Of a stretch of 64,000 nucleotides of DNA, positions 30,492-39,882 are shown piece after piece. How positions within the stretch are numbered: the stretch's first letter is position 1; every line of letters starts with the position of its first letter. The stretch covers positions 4,412,001 to 4,476,000 of the forward strand of contig NZ_NETK01000001.1 in the NCBI RefSeq assembly GCF_002343915.1, written 5' to 3'. The position numbers were made by a program, and so were the translations under genes. This stretch comes from Nannocystis exedens (GTDB taxonomy: Bacteria > Myxococcota_A > Polyangia > Nannocystales > Nannocystaceae). The notes below the pieces were generated by a model. That model did not search any database and was not told the DNA's origin. It was given only the letters and a program-made list of their open reading frames with translations.

Positions 30492-30998
30492 TCAACAGCA
30501 AGCACCTGCCCCCACCAAGGTGGCCGTGCTGGCGCCCGCGATCTTGCCGGCTACATCGCATTTTCCGTCGCGCGATGCAGCACCGAGCGCGTCCGTGAGC
30601 ATATCCTCTTGCCAGACCTGGACGACGCTGGCTGCCACGTCATGCGCCTGAGTGGCCCCGAGGCCCGCGAAATCGGCCCACTCCCAGGCGAGGGCGCCGT
30701 CGACGAACCCGACTTCGACCATGACAGCCTCGCCGACCGTCACGTGGCCTCGGCCGGAGTCCTCGTCTTCCGAATACACCGCGACCGAGACAGCACCGAC
30801 CCCCCGCAGGTCGTAGCTGATCTCGAGATAGCCGTCCTCCGCGTCCGCACGGAGGTTCTCCAGCGTGATGGGCGCCTGGAGGCTATCGAAGAAATCGCCG
30901 ACACTCGCAGGCGGAGCAGGCGCCGGGGCGCTCTCTGCGGCGACCGGCGAAGCGAAAAGCGAGAGAAGCAAGGACGCGACGGCGGCGGAGGGATGCAC
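30492..30998 (-). CDS. Secreted protein, unknown
   Basis: Protein of 168 aa with a signal peptide from the GTG at 30998 (VHPSAAVASLLLSLFASPVAA; AGGAGG directly upstream), cleaved about residue 21. The mature part begins with an Ala/Pro stretch, then looks like a beta-rich domain (APITLENLRADAEDGYLEISY; GAVSVAVYSEDED), and ends with a Gly/Ala-rich helix region and two final cysteines (GAGACC). It is probably periplasmic or exported. I do not recognise a family. Confidence 0.7.
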   Translation of the reverse strand: MHPSAAVASLLLSLFASPVAAESAPAPAPPASVGDFFDSLQAPITLENLRADAEDGYLEISYDLRGVGAVSVAVYSEDEDSGRGHVTVGEAVMVEVGFVDGALAWEWADFAGLGATQAHDVAASVVQVWQEDMLTDALGAASRDGKCDVAGKIAGASTATLVGAGACC

Positions 30999-31263
30999 GC
31001 CCCCTCCTTGCTTCGGCTGCAGGCCGCCGCGCGCGCGTGCGGCCAGGAGCAGTCGCAGCCCCGTGACGACCGGCTGCCGTCGAGCCGTGCGCGAGAAGGC
31101 GGGGGCGGCGAACATCGTCGGAGGCAGCGCCGGCGCGAAGGTAGGGCGGGCGCCGGCGCGGAGGTAGGGCGGGCGCCGGCGACGTCCGGTCCCAGGGTGT
31201 CCCCGCGAGCAGCCGGCTGAGGCCGCGGACCTTCGCGACGGGCGGCCGCAGGCGTCGTGCAGC

Positions 31264-31653
31264 TCAGTCGCACGGCACGCACGGCGAGTAGTGCGCCTCC
31301 CACCCCGTACATTCTTTCGGGCACCAGGCCCCGGTCCCCCAGCACGTCCGCTTCATGATGTTGTTGACCCGCCCGTTCGGGCAAGTTCCACAGGCGTGGA
31401 AGGCGTGGCTGTATTCCATGTACTGGTCGCTGCAGGGATCGGCGGCCGGTTCGACCGGCGCCGCGAGGTCCTCGAGCTCCTCGTCGACGGAGACCTGCCG
31501 CTCGGCCCCCTCGTCCTCCGCGTCCTCCGCGACGGCCCGCGCCTCGGCGTTCACCAACGCCTCCTCCTCGGCGGCGAGGCTCGCCTCGTCGCAGCCGCCG
31601 ATCGCCGGCGAAAACACCACCCCGCACAGTCCGGCCAACATCTTCTTCATCAT
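31264..31653 (-). CDS. Small Cys-rich lipoprotein
   Basis: Lipoprotein of 129 aa. GAGGAGG precedes ATG31653, and the signal ends in an IGGC lipobox (Cys21). A strongly acidic Ala/Glu linker (about 25-70) is followed by a compact C-terminal domain with eight cysteines in about 55 residues (DPCSDQYMEYSHAFHACGTC, TCWGTGAWCPKECTGW, SPCVPC). Eight cysteines in an exported protein point to four disulfides. No family is recognised; the pattern looks like a secreted toxin-like or inhibitor-like domain, but this is speculation. Confidence 0.72.
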   Translation of the reverse strand: MMKKMLAGLCGVVFSPAIGGCDEASLAAEEEALVNAEARAVAEDAEDEGAERQVSVDEELEDLAAPVEPAADPCSDQYMEYSHAFHACGTCPNGRVNNIMKRTCWGTGAWCPKECTGWEAHYSPCVPCD

Positions 31654-32027
31654 GGATTTCCTCCTCACGGTCGAGTTCGGTTCGGGGAGCCCTTGCGAGC
31701 CCTTCTGCGGGGATGACAGGAGCGGCGACCCGTTGTCGCATCGCCGCCAGCAAAAAATGGGCACCGCGCGTTCCCGGGGGCCGCGCCCGAATCACGAACT
31801 ACGCTGCGAGCGCTCGGCGAGCTCGACCATGCGGCTTTCCGCCCATTCGCTCGAGCCCACCTACCCATTGCTGTTACCGGAGGATTCGCGCCGCCATTGC
31901 GAGCGCCACCCTCCTGACAAGGGCGCGAGGAGGATCATCTCGGGGGCAGCATCTTCTCGCCAGTCCTGCTGCGCGCGTGCGGGCCGGGAACCGATCGACC
32001 CGTTCGCGGCACCACCCCCCCTTCGCT
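31654..32027. other. Intergenic, no feature seen
   Basis: 374 bp between two minus-strand genes. No gene, repeat or strong terminator found; the promoter of the Cys-rich lipoprotein must lie here. Confidence 0.5.
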
Positions 32028-33035
32028 TCAAGCCCGGCGGACGCTCACCCCGAGCTCTTGCAGGCGACGCATCACGTACCCCGGCTCGAGCAGGCTCTCC
32101 GGGTGATACAGCCCCGGGGCCGGCGCCTGCCCGCCCGCGAGCCCGAGCAGCCGCTCCGTGGCGAGCGCGGCCCCGTGCGCGCTGAGGTTCGCGTAGACGT
32201 CGGCGTCGACCAATTCATAGCGCCGCCGCGCCGGCGCCCCATCCGGACCCTCGCCGGCGATCTCCACGATCAGCTCGGTCGAGGGATCCTGTCCGCCCGT
32301 CCTCTCGCGCCCCGCGAGGTCGACGCGCAGCGAATTCGCGTCGAGCGCCGCCGCGAGGCTGACGACGTCGAGCAGCGGCAGCGCCTGCCCCCGGCGCGGC
32401 GCGCCGGTGACGTCGACCACCTCGCGCACGGCATCCTGCCCTTCGACCCACCGCCACAGTCCGTCGCGACGGATCAGCGCGCTCGGGCACTCCTGCGTCA
32501 GCCGTTCGAAGTCGGCCTGCGAGGCCGGCCCGCCCTGGTCGTCGGCGTCGACCACCCCCGCCAGCGCGACCGACTCCACCTTCTTGAAATTCTCGCTCGC
32601 GAGGTGCAGCGCCGCGAGCGTGCCGACCCCGCCGAACACGTGCCCGAGCACGACGATCGGCGCGCTCTGCGGCCGCTGCACGTAATGCGCGATCTCCGGC
32701 CCGATCTCGAACGCGAAGCTGGCGAACGACACATACGGGGTCTGCTGCGCCTGCGCGTACTTCAGCGAGCTCAGCCACGGGTCCTTGAGCAGCGCTACGA
32801 TCGCGCTGAAGGCCGCGCCCGCGTCGAGGCCGAGGTCTTCGCGCGACAGGTCGACGGTCGCCGCGGTCGTCGGCCCGCCGATCTTCGCGGCCACGGCGGC
32901 CGCCTTCTCGGCGTTGCGCGCGGCGATGACGATCGGCAGCTCCGGCTGCAGGCGGCGCAGCGTCCTGGCGACGCGGCTACCGACCACGCCGGAGCCGCCG
33001 AGCAACAAAACCGGATTCTTCATGGATGCGGACAT
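32028..33035 (-). CDS. Saccharopine-dehydrogenase-like NAD(P)-binding protein, copy 2
   Basis: Rossmann-fold protein of 335 aa. The N-terminus LLLGGSGVVGSRVARTLRRL binds NAD(P), and IVIAARNAEKAAAVAAKIGG continues the fold as in saccharopine dehydrogenase-like reductases. The second half is a substrate domain with the shared ending GLYHPESLLEPGYVMRRLQELGV. It is a close paralogue of the gene just upstream (33074-34084), and both probably come from a duplication. Start at ATG33035 with GAGGAG 9 nt upstream; ATG33023 is an alternative. It lies in a probable operon controlled by the divergent TetR. Confidence 0.8.
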   Translation of the reverse strand: MSASMKNPVLLLGGSGVVGSRVARTLRRLQPELPIVIAARNAEKAAAVAAKIGGPTTAATVDLSREDLGLDAGAAFSAIVALLKDPWLSSLKYAQAQQTPYVSFASFAFEIGPEIAHYVQRPQSAPIVVLGHVFGGVGTLAALHLASENFKKVESVALAGVVDADDQGGPASQADFERLTQECPSALIRRDGLWRWVEGQDAVREVVDVTGAPRRGQALPLLDVVSLAAALDANSLRVDLAGRERTGGQDPSTELIVEIAGEGPDGAPARRRYELVDADVYANLSAHGAALATERLLGLAGGQAPAPGLYHPESLLEPGYVMRRLQELGVSVRRA

Positions 33036-33073
33036 ACGGATGAACTCCTCTCATTCACTCGCGGGTGACGGTC

Positions 33074-34084
33074 TCAGGCGCGGCGGATCTGGGTGCCGAA
33101 CTCCACGAGCCGGCCGAGCAGGTGCTCGGGCTCGATGATCACGTGCGGCAGGTACAGCCCCGGCGGCACCGGCGGCCCGCCCGCGAGGCCGAGGAGGCGC
33201 TCGACGCCGACGGCCACGCCGACCGCGGTGATCGGCGCCTGACCCTGGGGATGCACCAGCTCGTGGCGCACCGTGGCGGTGGTGCCGTCGCCGCGGGTGC
33301 CGGTGATCTCGAGGATGATCTCGGTGGAGAACGGCTCGCCGCGCCGGCGGGTCGACGACTCGCCGATGGCGACGACGCTGCGGATCGATCTCGCCCCGGT
33401 GGCGGTCGCGAGGCCGAGGACGTCGAGCAGCGAGTAGCCCTGCCCGGTCACCTCGCGCCCGTCGACGGCCCTGAACACGCGTGACGCGGCCTCGCCGGTG
33501 ATCCACTTCCACTGGCCGTCGACCCGCTGCAGCGCGCTCGAGACGGCCTTCGTCTGCCGCTCGAGGTCGACGTAGGCGGCAGGACCGCCGATGTCCTGCT
33601 CGTCGAGCACGGCCGCGAGCTCGATCGACTCGACGCTGCGGAACTCGCGGGCCGCCTGCAGCGCCGCCAGCATGGCCGCGCCGGCCAGCCAGGTGCAGTC
33701 GAGGAGGATCGGCGCGCGCTGCGGCCGGGCCACGTACAGCCCGACCGCCGGCCCGAGCTCGAACGGGGCCGTCGAGATCTCGAGGTACGGCACGCCCCGC
33801 GCCTGCGCGAACGCCAGCGAGTGCATCGTGTCGTCCTTCACGAACATCACCACGGCGCTGTAGGCCCGCCCCTCGGGCTGCCCGAGGTCGGCGCGCGCCA
33901 GGTCGACGATGACCGCGTCGGCCTCGCCGAGCGCGTCGGCCACGGCGCGCGCCTTGTCGAGGTCGCGCCCGCCGATCGTGATCGGCAGGTCGGGCTGGAG
34001 GCGACGAAGGGTCTGCGCGGCGATCGAGCCGACGACCCCCGATCCGCCGACGATGAGGACAGGTGCTCTCGTACCGGTGGACAT
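33074..34084 (-). CDS. Saccharopine-dehydrogenase-like NAD(P)-binding protein, copy 1
   Basis: Protein of 336 aa with LIVGGSGVVGSIAAQTLRRL (NAD(P)-binding), ITIGGRDLDKARAVADALGE and a substrate domain ending GLYLPHVIIEPEHLLGRLVE. It aligns with the downstream gene over the full length, with the same domain ends. Such enzymes reduce or oxidise small molecules, but the substrate here is not known. GAGGAG lies upstream of ATG34084. The gap to the TetR gene contains a perfect palindromic operator, so its expression is probably repressed until a small ligand appears. Confidence 0.82.
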   Translation of the reverse strand: MSTGTRAPVLIVGGSGVVGSIAAQTLRRLQPDLPITIGGRDLDKARAVADALGEADAVIVDLARADLGQPEGRAYSAVVMFVKDDTMHSLAFAQARGVPYLEISTAPFELGPAVGLYVARPQRAPILLDCTWLAGAAMLAALQAAREFRSVESIELAAVLDEQDIGGPAAYVDLERQTKAVSSALQRVDGQWKWITGEAASRVFRAVDGREVTGQGYSLLDVLGLATATGARSIRSVVAIGESSTRRRGEPFSTEIILEITGTRGDGTTATVRHELVHPQGQAPITAVGVAVGVERLLGLAGGPPVPPGLYLPHVIIEPEHLLGRLVEFGTQIRRA

Positions 34085-34150
34085 GACAAAAAACTCCTCT
34101 CGCGCGGCAGCCGGACCGCCGCGGTTCGCTCGTGACGCCTCGCCGGCGCC

Positions 34151-34173
34151 GTAACTTACTCTTAGTAAGTTAC
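34151..34173. promoter_or_regulatory. TetR operator
   Basis: Perfect 10-bp arms GTAACTTACT and AGTAAGTTAC around CTT, in the gap between the divergent TetR gene and the first reductase gene. It is AT-rich in an otherwise GC-rich region, which makes it stand out. Position and symmetry match a TetR-dimer site that controls both directions. Confidence 0.88.
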
Positions 34174-34253
34174 TGATGGTAATATGCCCCGCCAGTGCTA
34201 CTGTCAAGGACGTCCGCGCAGAAACCCTCGCGCGACCCGCCAGGCCCGAACCC

Positions 34254-34835
34254 ATGACGGAGACCACCACCAAGCGGCTGCCGAAGGCCGAGCGGCGCAC
34301 CCAGTTGCTCGAGACTGCGCAGCAGATCGTGCGCGAGGAGGGGACCGACGCGCTGACGCTCGGCCACCTCGCCGAGCGCGCCGGCGTCAGCAAGCCGATC
34401 GCCTACGGCCACTTCCAGACCCGCTCGGGCCTGCTGGTCGCGCTCGCCCGCGAGCTCGACGACCGCCACATCGAGGCGCTGCACGAGGCCCTGGGGCGCA
34501 CGCGCCAGCGCCTGCCCGAGGTCGCCCGCGTGATCAGCAGCGCCTACATGCACTGCTACGTCACCGTCGGCCCGGAGTGGCTGGCGATCCTCGCCGCCCT
34601 GCAAGGCGACAGCGAGTCCGAAGCGGTCGCGCAGGAGCTGCAGGACCGCTACGTCACGATCTACCGCAACGCCCTCGCCCCGTTCTCCGGGCTGCCGCCG
34701 CGCGAGCTGCAGCGCCGCTGCGTCGCCATCATCGGCGCCGCCGAGGCTCTCGGCCGCGAGCTGTTCCGCGGCCGCCTCGACGAGGCCGGCGCCGCCGCGA
34801 CGCTCGCCTCCTTGATCGTCGCCTGGCTGTCATGA
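34254..34835 (+). CDS. TetR-family transcriptional regulator
   Basis: DNA-binding repressor of 193 aa. The N-terminal helix-turn-helix is QQIVREEGTDALTLGHLAER followed by AGVSKPIAYGHFQTRSGLL. The C-terminal half is an all-helical ligand-binding and dimer domain. ATG34254 starts the domain properly; an ATG at 34176 lies next to the operator and is less likely. It is divergent from two reductase-like genes across the palindrome, so it most likely represses them and itself in response to a small molecule. Confidence 0.93.
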   Translation: MTETTTKRLPKAERRTQLLETAQQIVREEGTDALTLGHLAERAGVSKPIAYGHFQTRSGLLVALARELDDRHIEALHEALGRTRQRLPEVARVISSAYMHCYVTVGPEWLAILAALQGDSESEAVAQELQDRYVTIYRNALAPFSGLPPRELQRRCVAIIGAAEALGRELFRGRLDEAGAAATLASLIVAWLS

Positions 34836-34867
34836 CCGGCGGCGAGCGAGGCCACCGAATGGCTACC

Positions 34868-34881
34868 TGCCCTCGGGGACA
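34868..34881. repeat. Dispersed palindrome variant, intergenic
   Basis: TGCCCTCGGGGACA between the TetR gene and the convergent kinase gene. One base off the core consensus. Confidence 0.6.
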
Positions 34882-34970
34882 GCCTCGGCAACGCGGAGCG
34901 CGAAGCCAGGCGGCGCGAGCTGCCGGCGATCCCGCATGATCCCCTGAATGGCCATACCGGGCCGCTCCCA

Positions 34971-37900
34971 TCATTTCCGGCAATCGGCGAGCAGGCGCAG
35001 GACTTCGGCCGATTCGGGCGCGAACGGCTCCCCGTGGCCGGCGTAGACGTCGCGGGCCTGGACGAGCAAGCGTCGCACCTCCGGGCCGCACGATGGCGAG
35101 AGCGCGAGCGATCCTCGCGCCAGGTCGACCCGCGCGGCGGCGAGGTCGGGGTCGTCTTCGTCGACGTGGCGCTCGAACAGCGCGAGCGCGGCCCGCAGCG
35201 CCTCGACCGCGAGCGGCGCCTCGTCGCGCGCGAGGTGGACCCGCCCGAGCGAGCGCTGCGCGGCCGCCAGGTCGAGGGTGGGCTCGCCGGGAATGGCCGA
35301 CAGCGCGGCCACGGCGGCCTTCGCGGCCGTCAGCGCCTCGTCGCGCTCGCCCAGCGCGAGCAGGGCATCGGCGGTGACGCTGCGGATCTCCGCGGTCGGG
35401 GTCGCGTCGACGCCGTCGACCTCCTCGCTGATCGCCAGCGCCTCCCGCAGCCACGGCAACGCCTCGCCCGCGCGCCCGCGCCGGAGCAGGTCGGCGGCCG
35501 CCAAATACAGGAACGACGCCAGGAACTGGTGGCCCTCGCCGTAGGTGGCCCTGACCCGCTGCACGGTGCGCTCGTGGAGCACGCGCGCCTCGGCCGGATC
35601 GACGGTCGCCGTCGCGAGGTACAGCATCCCGTTGACCCACGTCAGCACGTCGGCGCTGTCGGTCAGGGCCAGCGCGCGGCTGGCTCGCTCCCGCGCGGCC
35701 GCGAATCGGCGCAGCTGAATGTCGAGCAGCGAGAGGTGCAGCAGCGGCCAGATGTCGCCCGCGCCGGGCTCGCCGCCGTGGGCGAGCGCGGCCTCGAGCC
35801 GGGCCCGCGCGGCCCGCTTGCGGCCGAGCCCCATGAGCGTCTTGGCCTCGTAGATCCCGAGCTGGGCGACCAGCGGATGCGCCGCGCCCAGCGTCTCCTC
35901 GGCCTGGGCGGTCGCGGCGGTGTACCAGGCGAGCGCGGTCCGGACGTCGCGGACGTCGTGGGCCAAGAGCCCGAGGTTGATGCGGGTGCGCGCCAGGTCG
36001 AGCGGCGTCGGACCCTCGGTCACCGCCAGCGCTTGCTCGTACAACCGCCGCGCGGCGGCGAAGTCGTGCGCGGTGTAGGCCACCGCCCCGCGATTCATGG
36101 CCGCGAGCCACTGCAGCGTGCCCTCCCGCGGGAAGCGGGCCGCGAGCGCGGCGGCCCACTCGCCGTCGTCGGCGGCCCGCTCCGGCGTGCCGAAGAAGAC
36201 TCCGCGGACGAACAGGCGCCGGCTGACCGCCTCCGCGACCACCCGGTCGGCCCGGCCCTCGATCCCCGCCTGCACCGCGCGAGTGAACGCCCGCTCGGCC
36301 TGCTCGCCGCGCCGGCGATCGAGCTCGAACTTTCCCAGCGCGAGGCTGGACTCGGCGACGAGCGGCGAGAACCCGAGCGCCTCCGCCCGCGCGAGCACCT
36401 CCTCGGCGCCGGCCGCGGCCTCGGCGAAGCGTCCGGCGCCGGCCAGCGCCTCGAGCTCCGCGAGCCTGCCCCGCGCGGCCTCGACCGCCCGCGCGCGCTC
36501 GGGCTCGTCCGGCAGCGGCGTCTCGTCGAGCAGCGCCTCGACGTCGCCGCAACCATCGAGCCCCGGCAATTGCAGCGCCGCCTCGACCGCGCGCTCCACC
36601 ACCGTCGCGTCGGCGTGGGTCAGCAGGTCGGTGAGTGAGGCGAAGCCGGCGCGCCGGCGATCGAGGCAGGTCATGCGCAGGTCGAGCAATTGCGGCGATT
36701 GTTCGCCGCGCCGGTGCGCCTCGCAGGCGTCCTTGCGCATCGAGCTCCATGCATCTGCATAGTCTGCGACGATCGGCTGCACGCGACGGGCGGCCTCGGC
36801 CGCGTAGCTCGAGCCGGTGGCGACGAACGCCGCCTCCATCTCGGCCCGCCGCGCCTCGTTCCACAGGTCGTGCAGCTCGAACGCGGGCCCGCTGCACGGC
36901 GAGGTCGCCGGCCCCTGCGTCGCGCCCCACACCGAGGCGCCGACCGCCGCGCTCAGGCCGAGCGACAGGAGGACCGTCCGCCGCCGCGCCCCCGGTTCGT
37001 GCTCGAGCGCGTCGCACATCGCCGCCATCGACGGGTGGCGCTGCGCCGGGTCGCGGGACAGCCCCCGCAGCACCACGCGCAGCACCCACGTCGGCACGTC
37101 GGTGCCCGCCGGCGGCGGTCGCACCGCCCCGGCCCGCAGCGCCTGCGTCAGCGCCGCCAGCGAGCGGGCGTCGAACGGCAGCTGGCCGTAGAGCGCCTCG
37201 TACAGCGACACCGCGAAGCTGAATTGATCGCTGCGCTCGCTGGCCGGCTCGCCCTCGAGCTGCTCCGGGGCCATGTACGCCGGCGTGCCCATCAGCGCCC
37301 CGGTGCGCGTCAACGGGGTCGCCAGCGCCCCGCCGATCGGCTCACCGACCCCGTCGACCGGCGACGCCAGGGCCGCCGCGCGCGCGAGGCCGAAGTCGAG
37401 CACCTTGACGCGGCCGTCGTCGACGCCGCCCTCGACGAGCATCGCGTTGTGCGGCTTGAAGTCGCGGTGGATCACCCCGGCCCGGTGCGCCGCCGCCAGG
37501 CCGCGACCGGCTTGCACGTACACGCCCAGCGTCGCCCGCCAGCCCGGCCGGCGCTCGGCCCAGCGGTCGAGGCTGACCCCGCGCAGGTACTCCATCACCA
37601 CGTAGGCCTGACCGCGGTCGCGACCGACCTCGATCACCGACACCACGTTGGCGTGGACCACCCGCGCCATCGCCTGCGCCTCGCGGACCAGCCGCTCCTC
37701 CGCGCCGGCCGACAGCGCCGCGCCCAGCAGCTTGATCGCCACCCGCCGGTCGAGCTCCGGGTCGTACGCCGAATACACCATCCCCATGCCACCCTGGCCG
37801 ATCCGGTCGAGCAACGAGTAGCGACCGATCCGCAGCGGCGCCGCCTCTCGCGGGAACAGCCGCGCAACCAGCAGATCTTCCATCCGCTGCTCGTCGGGCC

Positions 37901-38000
37901 CGTCGAGGCCGGGGAAGGCCAGCCGCGGGGACGTCGTGTCGGCGAGCTCGCGCGCGATCGTCTCGACGCTTCCGAGCGCCTCCGTGTAATTTCGCGGCAT
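34971..38000 (-). CDS. Ser/Thr kinase with C-terminal TPR domain
   Basis: Protein of 1009 aa. The N-terminal kinase domain (about residues 60-340) has IGQGGMG, VAIKLL, IHRDFKPHN, DFGLARA and YMAPEQLEG. A hydrophobic segment (LLSLGLSAAVGASVWGATQG, about residue 365) may span the membrane. The rest is all-helical with many TPR-like repeats and no enzymatic motif. ATG38000 follows a GAGG site. The gene lies immediately after an ECF sigma factor gene on the same strand, so the kinase may regulate that sigma factor, as in other ECF/kinase pairs. Confidence 0.9.
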   Translation of the reverse strand: MPRNYTEALGSVETIARELADTTSPRLAFPGLDGPDEQRMEDLLVARLFPREAAPLRIGRYSLLDRIGQGGMGMVYSAYDPELDRRVAIKLLGAALSAGAEERLVREAQAMARVVHANVVSVIEVGRDRGQAYVVMEYLRGVSLDRWAERRPGWRATLGVYVQAGRGLAAAHRAGVIHRDFKPHNAMLVEGGVDDGRVKVLDFGLARAAALASPVDGVGEPIGGALATPLTRTGALMGTPAYMAPEQLEGEPASERSDQFSFAVSLYEALYGQLPFDARSLAALTQALRAGAVRPPPAGTDVPTWVLRVVLRGLSRDPAQRHPSMAAMCDALEHEPGARRRTVLLSLGLSAAVGASVWGATQGPATSPCSGPAFELHDLWNEARRAEMEAAFVATGSSYAAEAARRVQPIVADYADAWSSMRKDACEAHRRGEQSPQLLDLRMTCLDRRRAGFASLTDLLTHADATVVERAVEAALQLPGLDGCGDVEALLDETPLPDEPERARAVEAARGRLAELEALAGAGRFAEAAAGAEEVLARAEALGFSPLVAESSLALGKFELDRRRGEQAERAFTRAVQAGIEGRADRVVAEAVSRRLFVRGVFFGTPERAADDGEWAAALAARFPREGTLQWLAAMNRGAVAYTAHDFAAARRLYEQALAVTEGPTPLDLARTRINLGLLAHDVRDVRTALAWYTAATAQAEETLGAAHPLVAQLGIYEAKTLMGLGRKRAARARLEAALAHGGEPGAGDIWPLLHLSLLDIQLRRFAAARERASRALALTDSADVLTWVNGMLYLATATVDPAEARVLHERTVQRVRATYGEGHQFLASFLYLAAADLLRRGRAGEALPWLREALAISEEVDGVDATPTAEIRSVTADALLALGERDEALTAAKAAVAALSAIPGEPTLDLAAAQRSLGRVHLARDEAPLAVEALRAALALFERHVDEDDPDLAAARVDLARGSLALSPSCGPEVRRLLVQARDVYAGHGEPFAPESAEVLRLLADCRK

Positions 38001-38061
38001 CGTCGCGTCCTCGACCGCGTCAGGTCGAGCAAGCGACGCCTTCAATTCACCCGCTGCATCT

Positions 38062-38673
38062 TCAGGCCCCGATCTCATCCCGGATCCGGCGGGCCCAGGT
38101 CTCGAGGCCCTCGACGGTGCTCTGGCGCAGCGCGGGCACTGTCTGCCTGGCCTGGATCACCTGCTCGAGGCGCAGACGGGCCCGCCGGATCTTCGTCCGC
38201 ACCGTCGGCTCGGGCATCTCGAGCGCCTCGCCGATCTCGTGGGCGCGCATGCCCTCCCAGTAGTACATCTCGAGGATGATCTGCGCCTCGAGCGGGATCT
38301 GCCGCAGCGCTCGCAGCAGCAGCTCGACCTCGCGCGCGTGTCCGAGCAGCGAGGACGGCGTCGGCCGCAGGTCCTCGGCCGTCGCGGTGGTGAAGTCGAG
38401 GTGCTCCTGGTCGCGCCGGGCCAGGCGGTAGTGATCGAACAGGACGTTGCGCGCGATCCCGAACAGGAACGCGCGGAACGAAACCTCGCCGCGGATCCGC
38501 GCGCGCGCCTCGAGGCAGCCGAGGAAGGTCCGCTGGACCAGGTCGTGCGCCTGCGCGCCGGCCTTGTTGTGGAAGAAGCGGAGGACGAGCTTGTAGTGGC
38601 GGCGGAACAGCCGTTCTCCGGCCCCGGAGTCGCCGGCCTGCCAGGCGCGAAGGAGGTCGAGGTCCGCATCCAT
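38062..38673 (-). CDS. ECF-type RNA polymerase sigma factor
   Basis: Sigma factor of 203 aa with region 2 (ERLFRRHYKLVLRFFHN, DLVQRTFLGCLEARARI, FRAFLFGIARNVLFDHYR) and region 4 (QIPLEAQIILEMYYWEGM, AHEIGEALEMPEPTVRTKI). Region 3 is absent, as in ECF sigma factors. It directs polymerase to stress or surface genes and is probably controlled by the following kinase gene. ATG38673 is preceded by TACAAT at 7 nt and no ribosome-binding site, so translation may start at the 5' end of the mRNA. Confidence 0.92.
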   Translation of the reverse strand: MDADLDLLRAWQAGDSGAGERLFRRHYKLVLRFFHNKAGAQAHDLVQRTFLGCLEARARIRGEVSFRAFLFGIARNVLFDHYRLARRDQEHLDFTTATAEDLRPTPSSLLGHAREVELLLRALRQIPLEAQIILEMYYWEGMRAHEIGEALEMPEPTVRTKIRRARLRLEQVIQARQTVPALRQSTVEGLETWARRIRDEIGA

Positions 38674-38680
38674 GGACGGG

Positions 38681-38686
38681 ATTGTA
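38681..38686 (-). promoter_or_regulatory. Candidate -10 element of sigma factor gene
   Basis: TACAAT on the minus strand, a near-consensus -10, only 7 nt before ATG38673. Confidence 0.55.
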
Positions 38687-38771
38687 GCCGCCGCGAAAAA
38701 GCTCGCCTCACGGTGAATTGAAAATGTCGCCGGCTCTACCTCCGCCACGAAACCTCAGGAGACAGCCGAAC

Positions 38772-39827
38772 ATGCTCGCCCGATCCCGCGCTCTTTCGAC
38801 CCTCGCCGCCCTCGCCCTCACCGTCTCGCCCGCCTGCGACGAGATGGACCCGGAGTCGGAGGCCATCGACGCCTCGCCGCGGCGGGGCGGCACGAACGGC
38901 CCCCCGACGAACACCTGGAAGATCGGCACCTCCAGCATCTCGGCCGTCGACACGCTCGGCGCCGAGCTCGACGGCGTCGTACTCGTCGACGTCGAGATCA
39001 ACAACGGGCCCGGGCTCTACGACTCGATCGACCCCGGCACCCTCACCGTCGACCGCGGCACGTTGCAGGCCGAGATCAACGGCCTCATCTTCACCGGAGC
39101 CCAGTTCGAAGGCTCGCGCTGGACCTTCACGCTCGACGGCAGCGTGCTGCAAGCGGAGCTGACCGCGGTGGAGGACGCCGACGCGGCCGGGCTGCACGTC
39201 CCCGACCTGAGCCGGCTCGACCCCGAGCGCCTCGTCTACACCTTCGTCTGGCTCGACGGCATCGACCCTGTCCCCACCTGCGAGAACGACGCCGTCGGCG
39301 GCGCGCGCACGGTGATCTTCGGCGGCTTCGTCGTCGACCACGAGAGCGGCGACATCACCGCGCGGGCGAATACCCTGTACCTCGGGTGCATCTCGGGTGC
39401 TGTCGGCAAGGCCGCGCTGTGGGGCTACGCGCCCGACAGCCCGAGCCGGACGAGCATCCCGCTTCCGGCGTTCGAGACGGCGACGCGAATGGTCCGCGCC
39501 GACTACTGCGGCGACGGCGTGTCGCACACGGACATCGGTAACGAGGTCACGATGAAGGACCGCTGGGGGATCAATGACATGTCCTTCCCTGGCTTCTCCA
39601 CCGAGGCGGTGTGGGAGGCCGGTGGCGCGGCCAAGTGCATCAAGCAGGTCCGCGAGACGGGCGCCGACGTGTCCGAGCCCTTCGAGTGCCCCGATCACGA
39701 GATCCCGGTGTGCAGCAGCGACGTGGCCCTGCAGATCCACTGGGACGACCACGCCTACGGCGACTTCTGGTCCAACATTCGCCAAACCGGTGCGCGTCGT
39801 CACGCCGAAAATCGTTCCGCGCGGTGA
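38772..39827 (+). CDS. ADYC-domain lipoprotein
   Basis: Exported lipoprotein of 351 aa. The signal peptide ends in the lipobox-like SPAC at Cys22, followed by an acidic and Ser/Pro-rich segment. A beta-rich middle region precedes the family signature MVRADYCGDGVSHTDIGN, which names the ADYC domain family, found mainly in Myxococcota. Cysteines in CIKQ, CPDHEIPVC and the ADYC motif probably form disulfides. Function of this family is not known. The start at ATG38772 begins the signal peptide; a ribosome-binding site is not obvious. Confidence 0.82.
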   Translation: MLARSRALSTLAALALTVSPACDEMDPESEAIDASPRRGGTNGPPTNTWKIGTSSISAVDTLGAELDGVVLVDVEINNGPGLYDSIDPGTLTVDRGTLQAEINGLIFTGAQFEGSRWTFTLDGSVLQAELTAVEDADAAGLHVPDLSRLDPERLVYTFVWLDGIDPVPTCENDAVGGARTVIFGGFVVDHESGDITARANTLYLGCISGAVGKAALWGYAPDSPSRTSIPLPAFETATRMVRADYCGDGVSHTDIGNEVTMKDRWGINDMSFPGFSTEAVWEAGGAAKCIKQVRETGADVSEPFECPDHEIPVCSSDVALQIHWDDHAYGDFWSNIRQTGARRHAENRSAR

Positions 39828-39882
39828 CCGGTGCACACGCTCACCCGCGGTTCGCTTCGCATCGACGACACCACGAGCGGCG

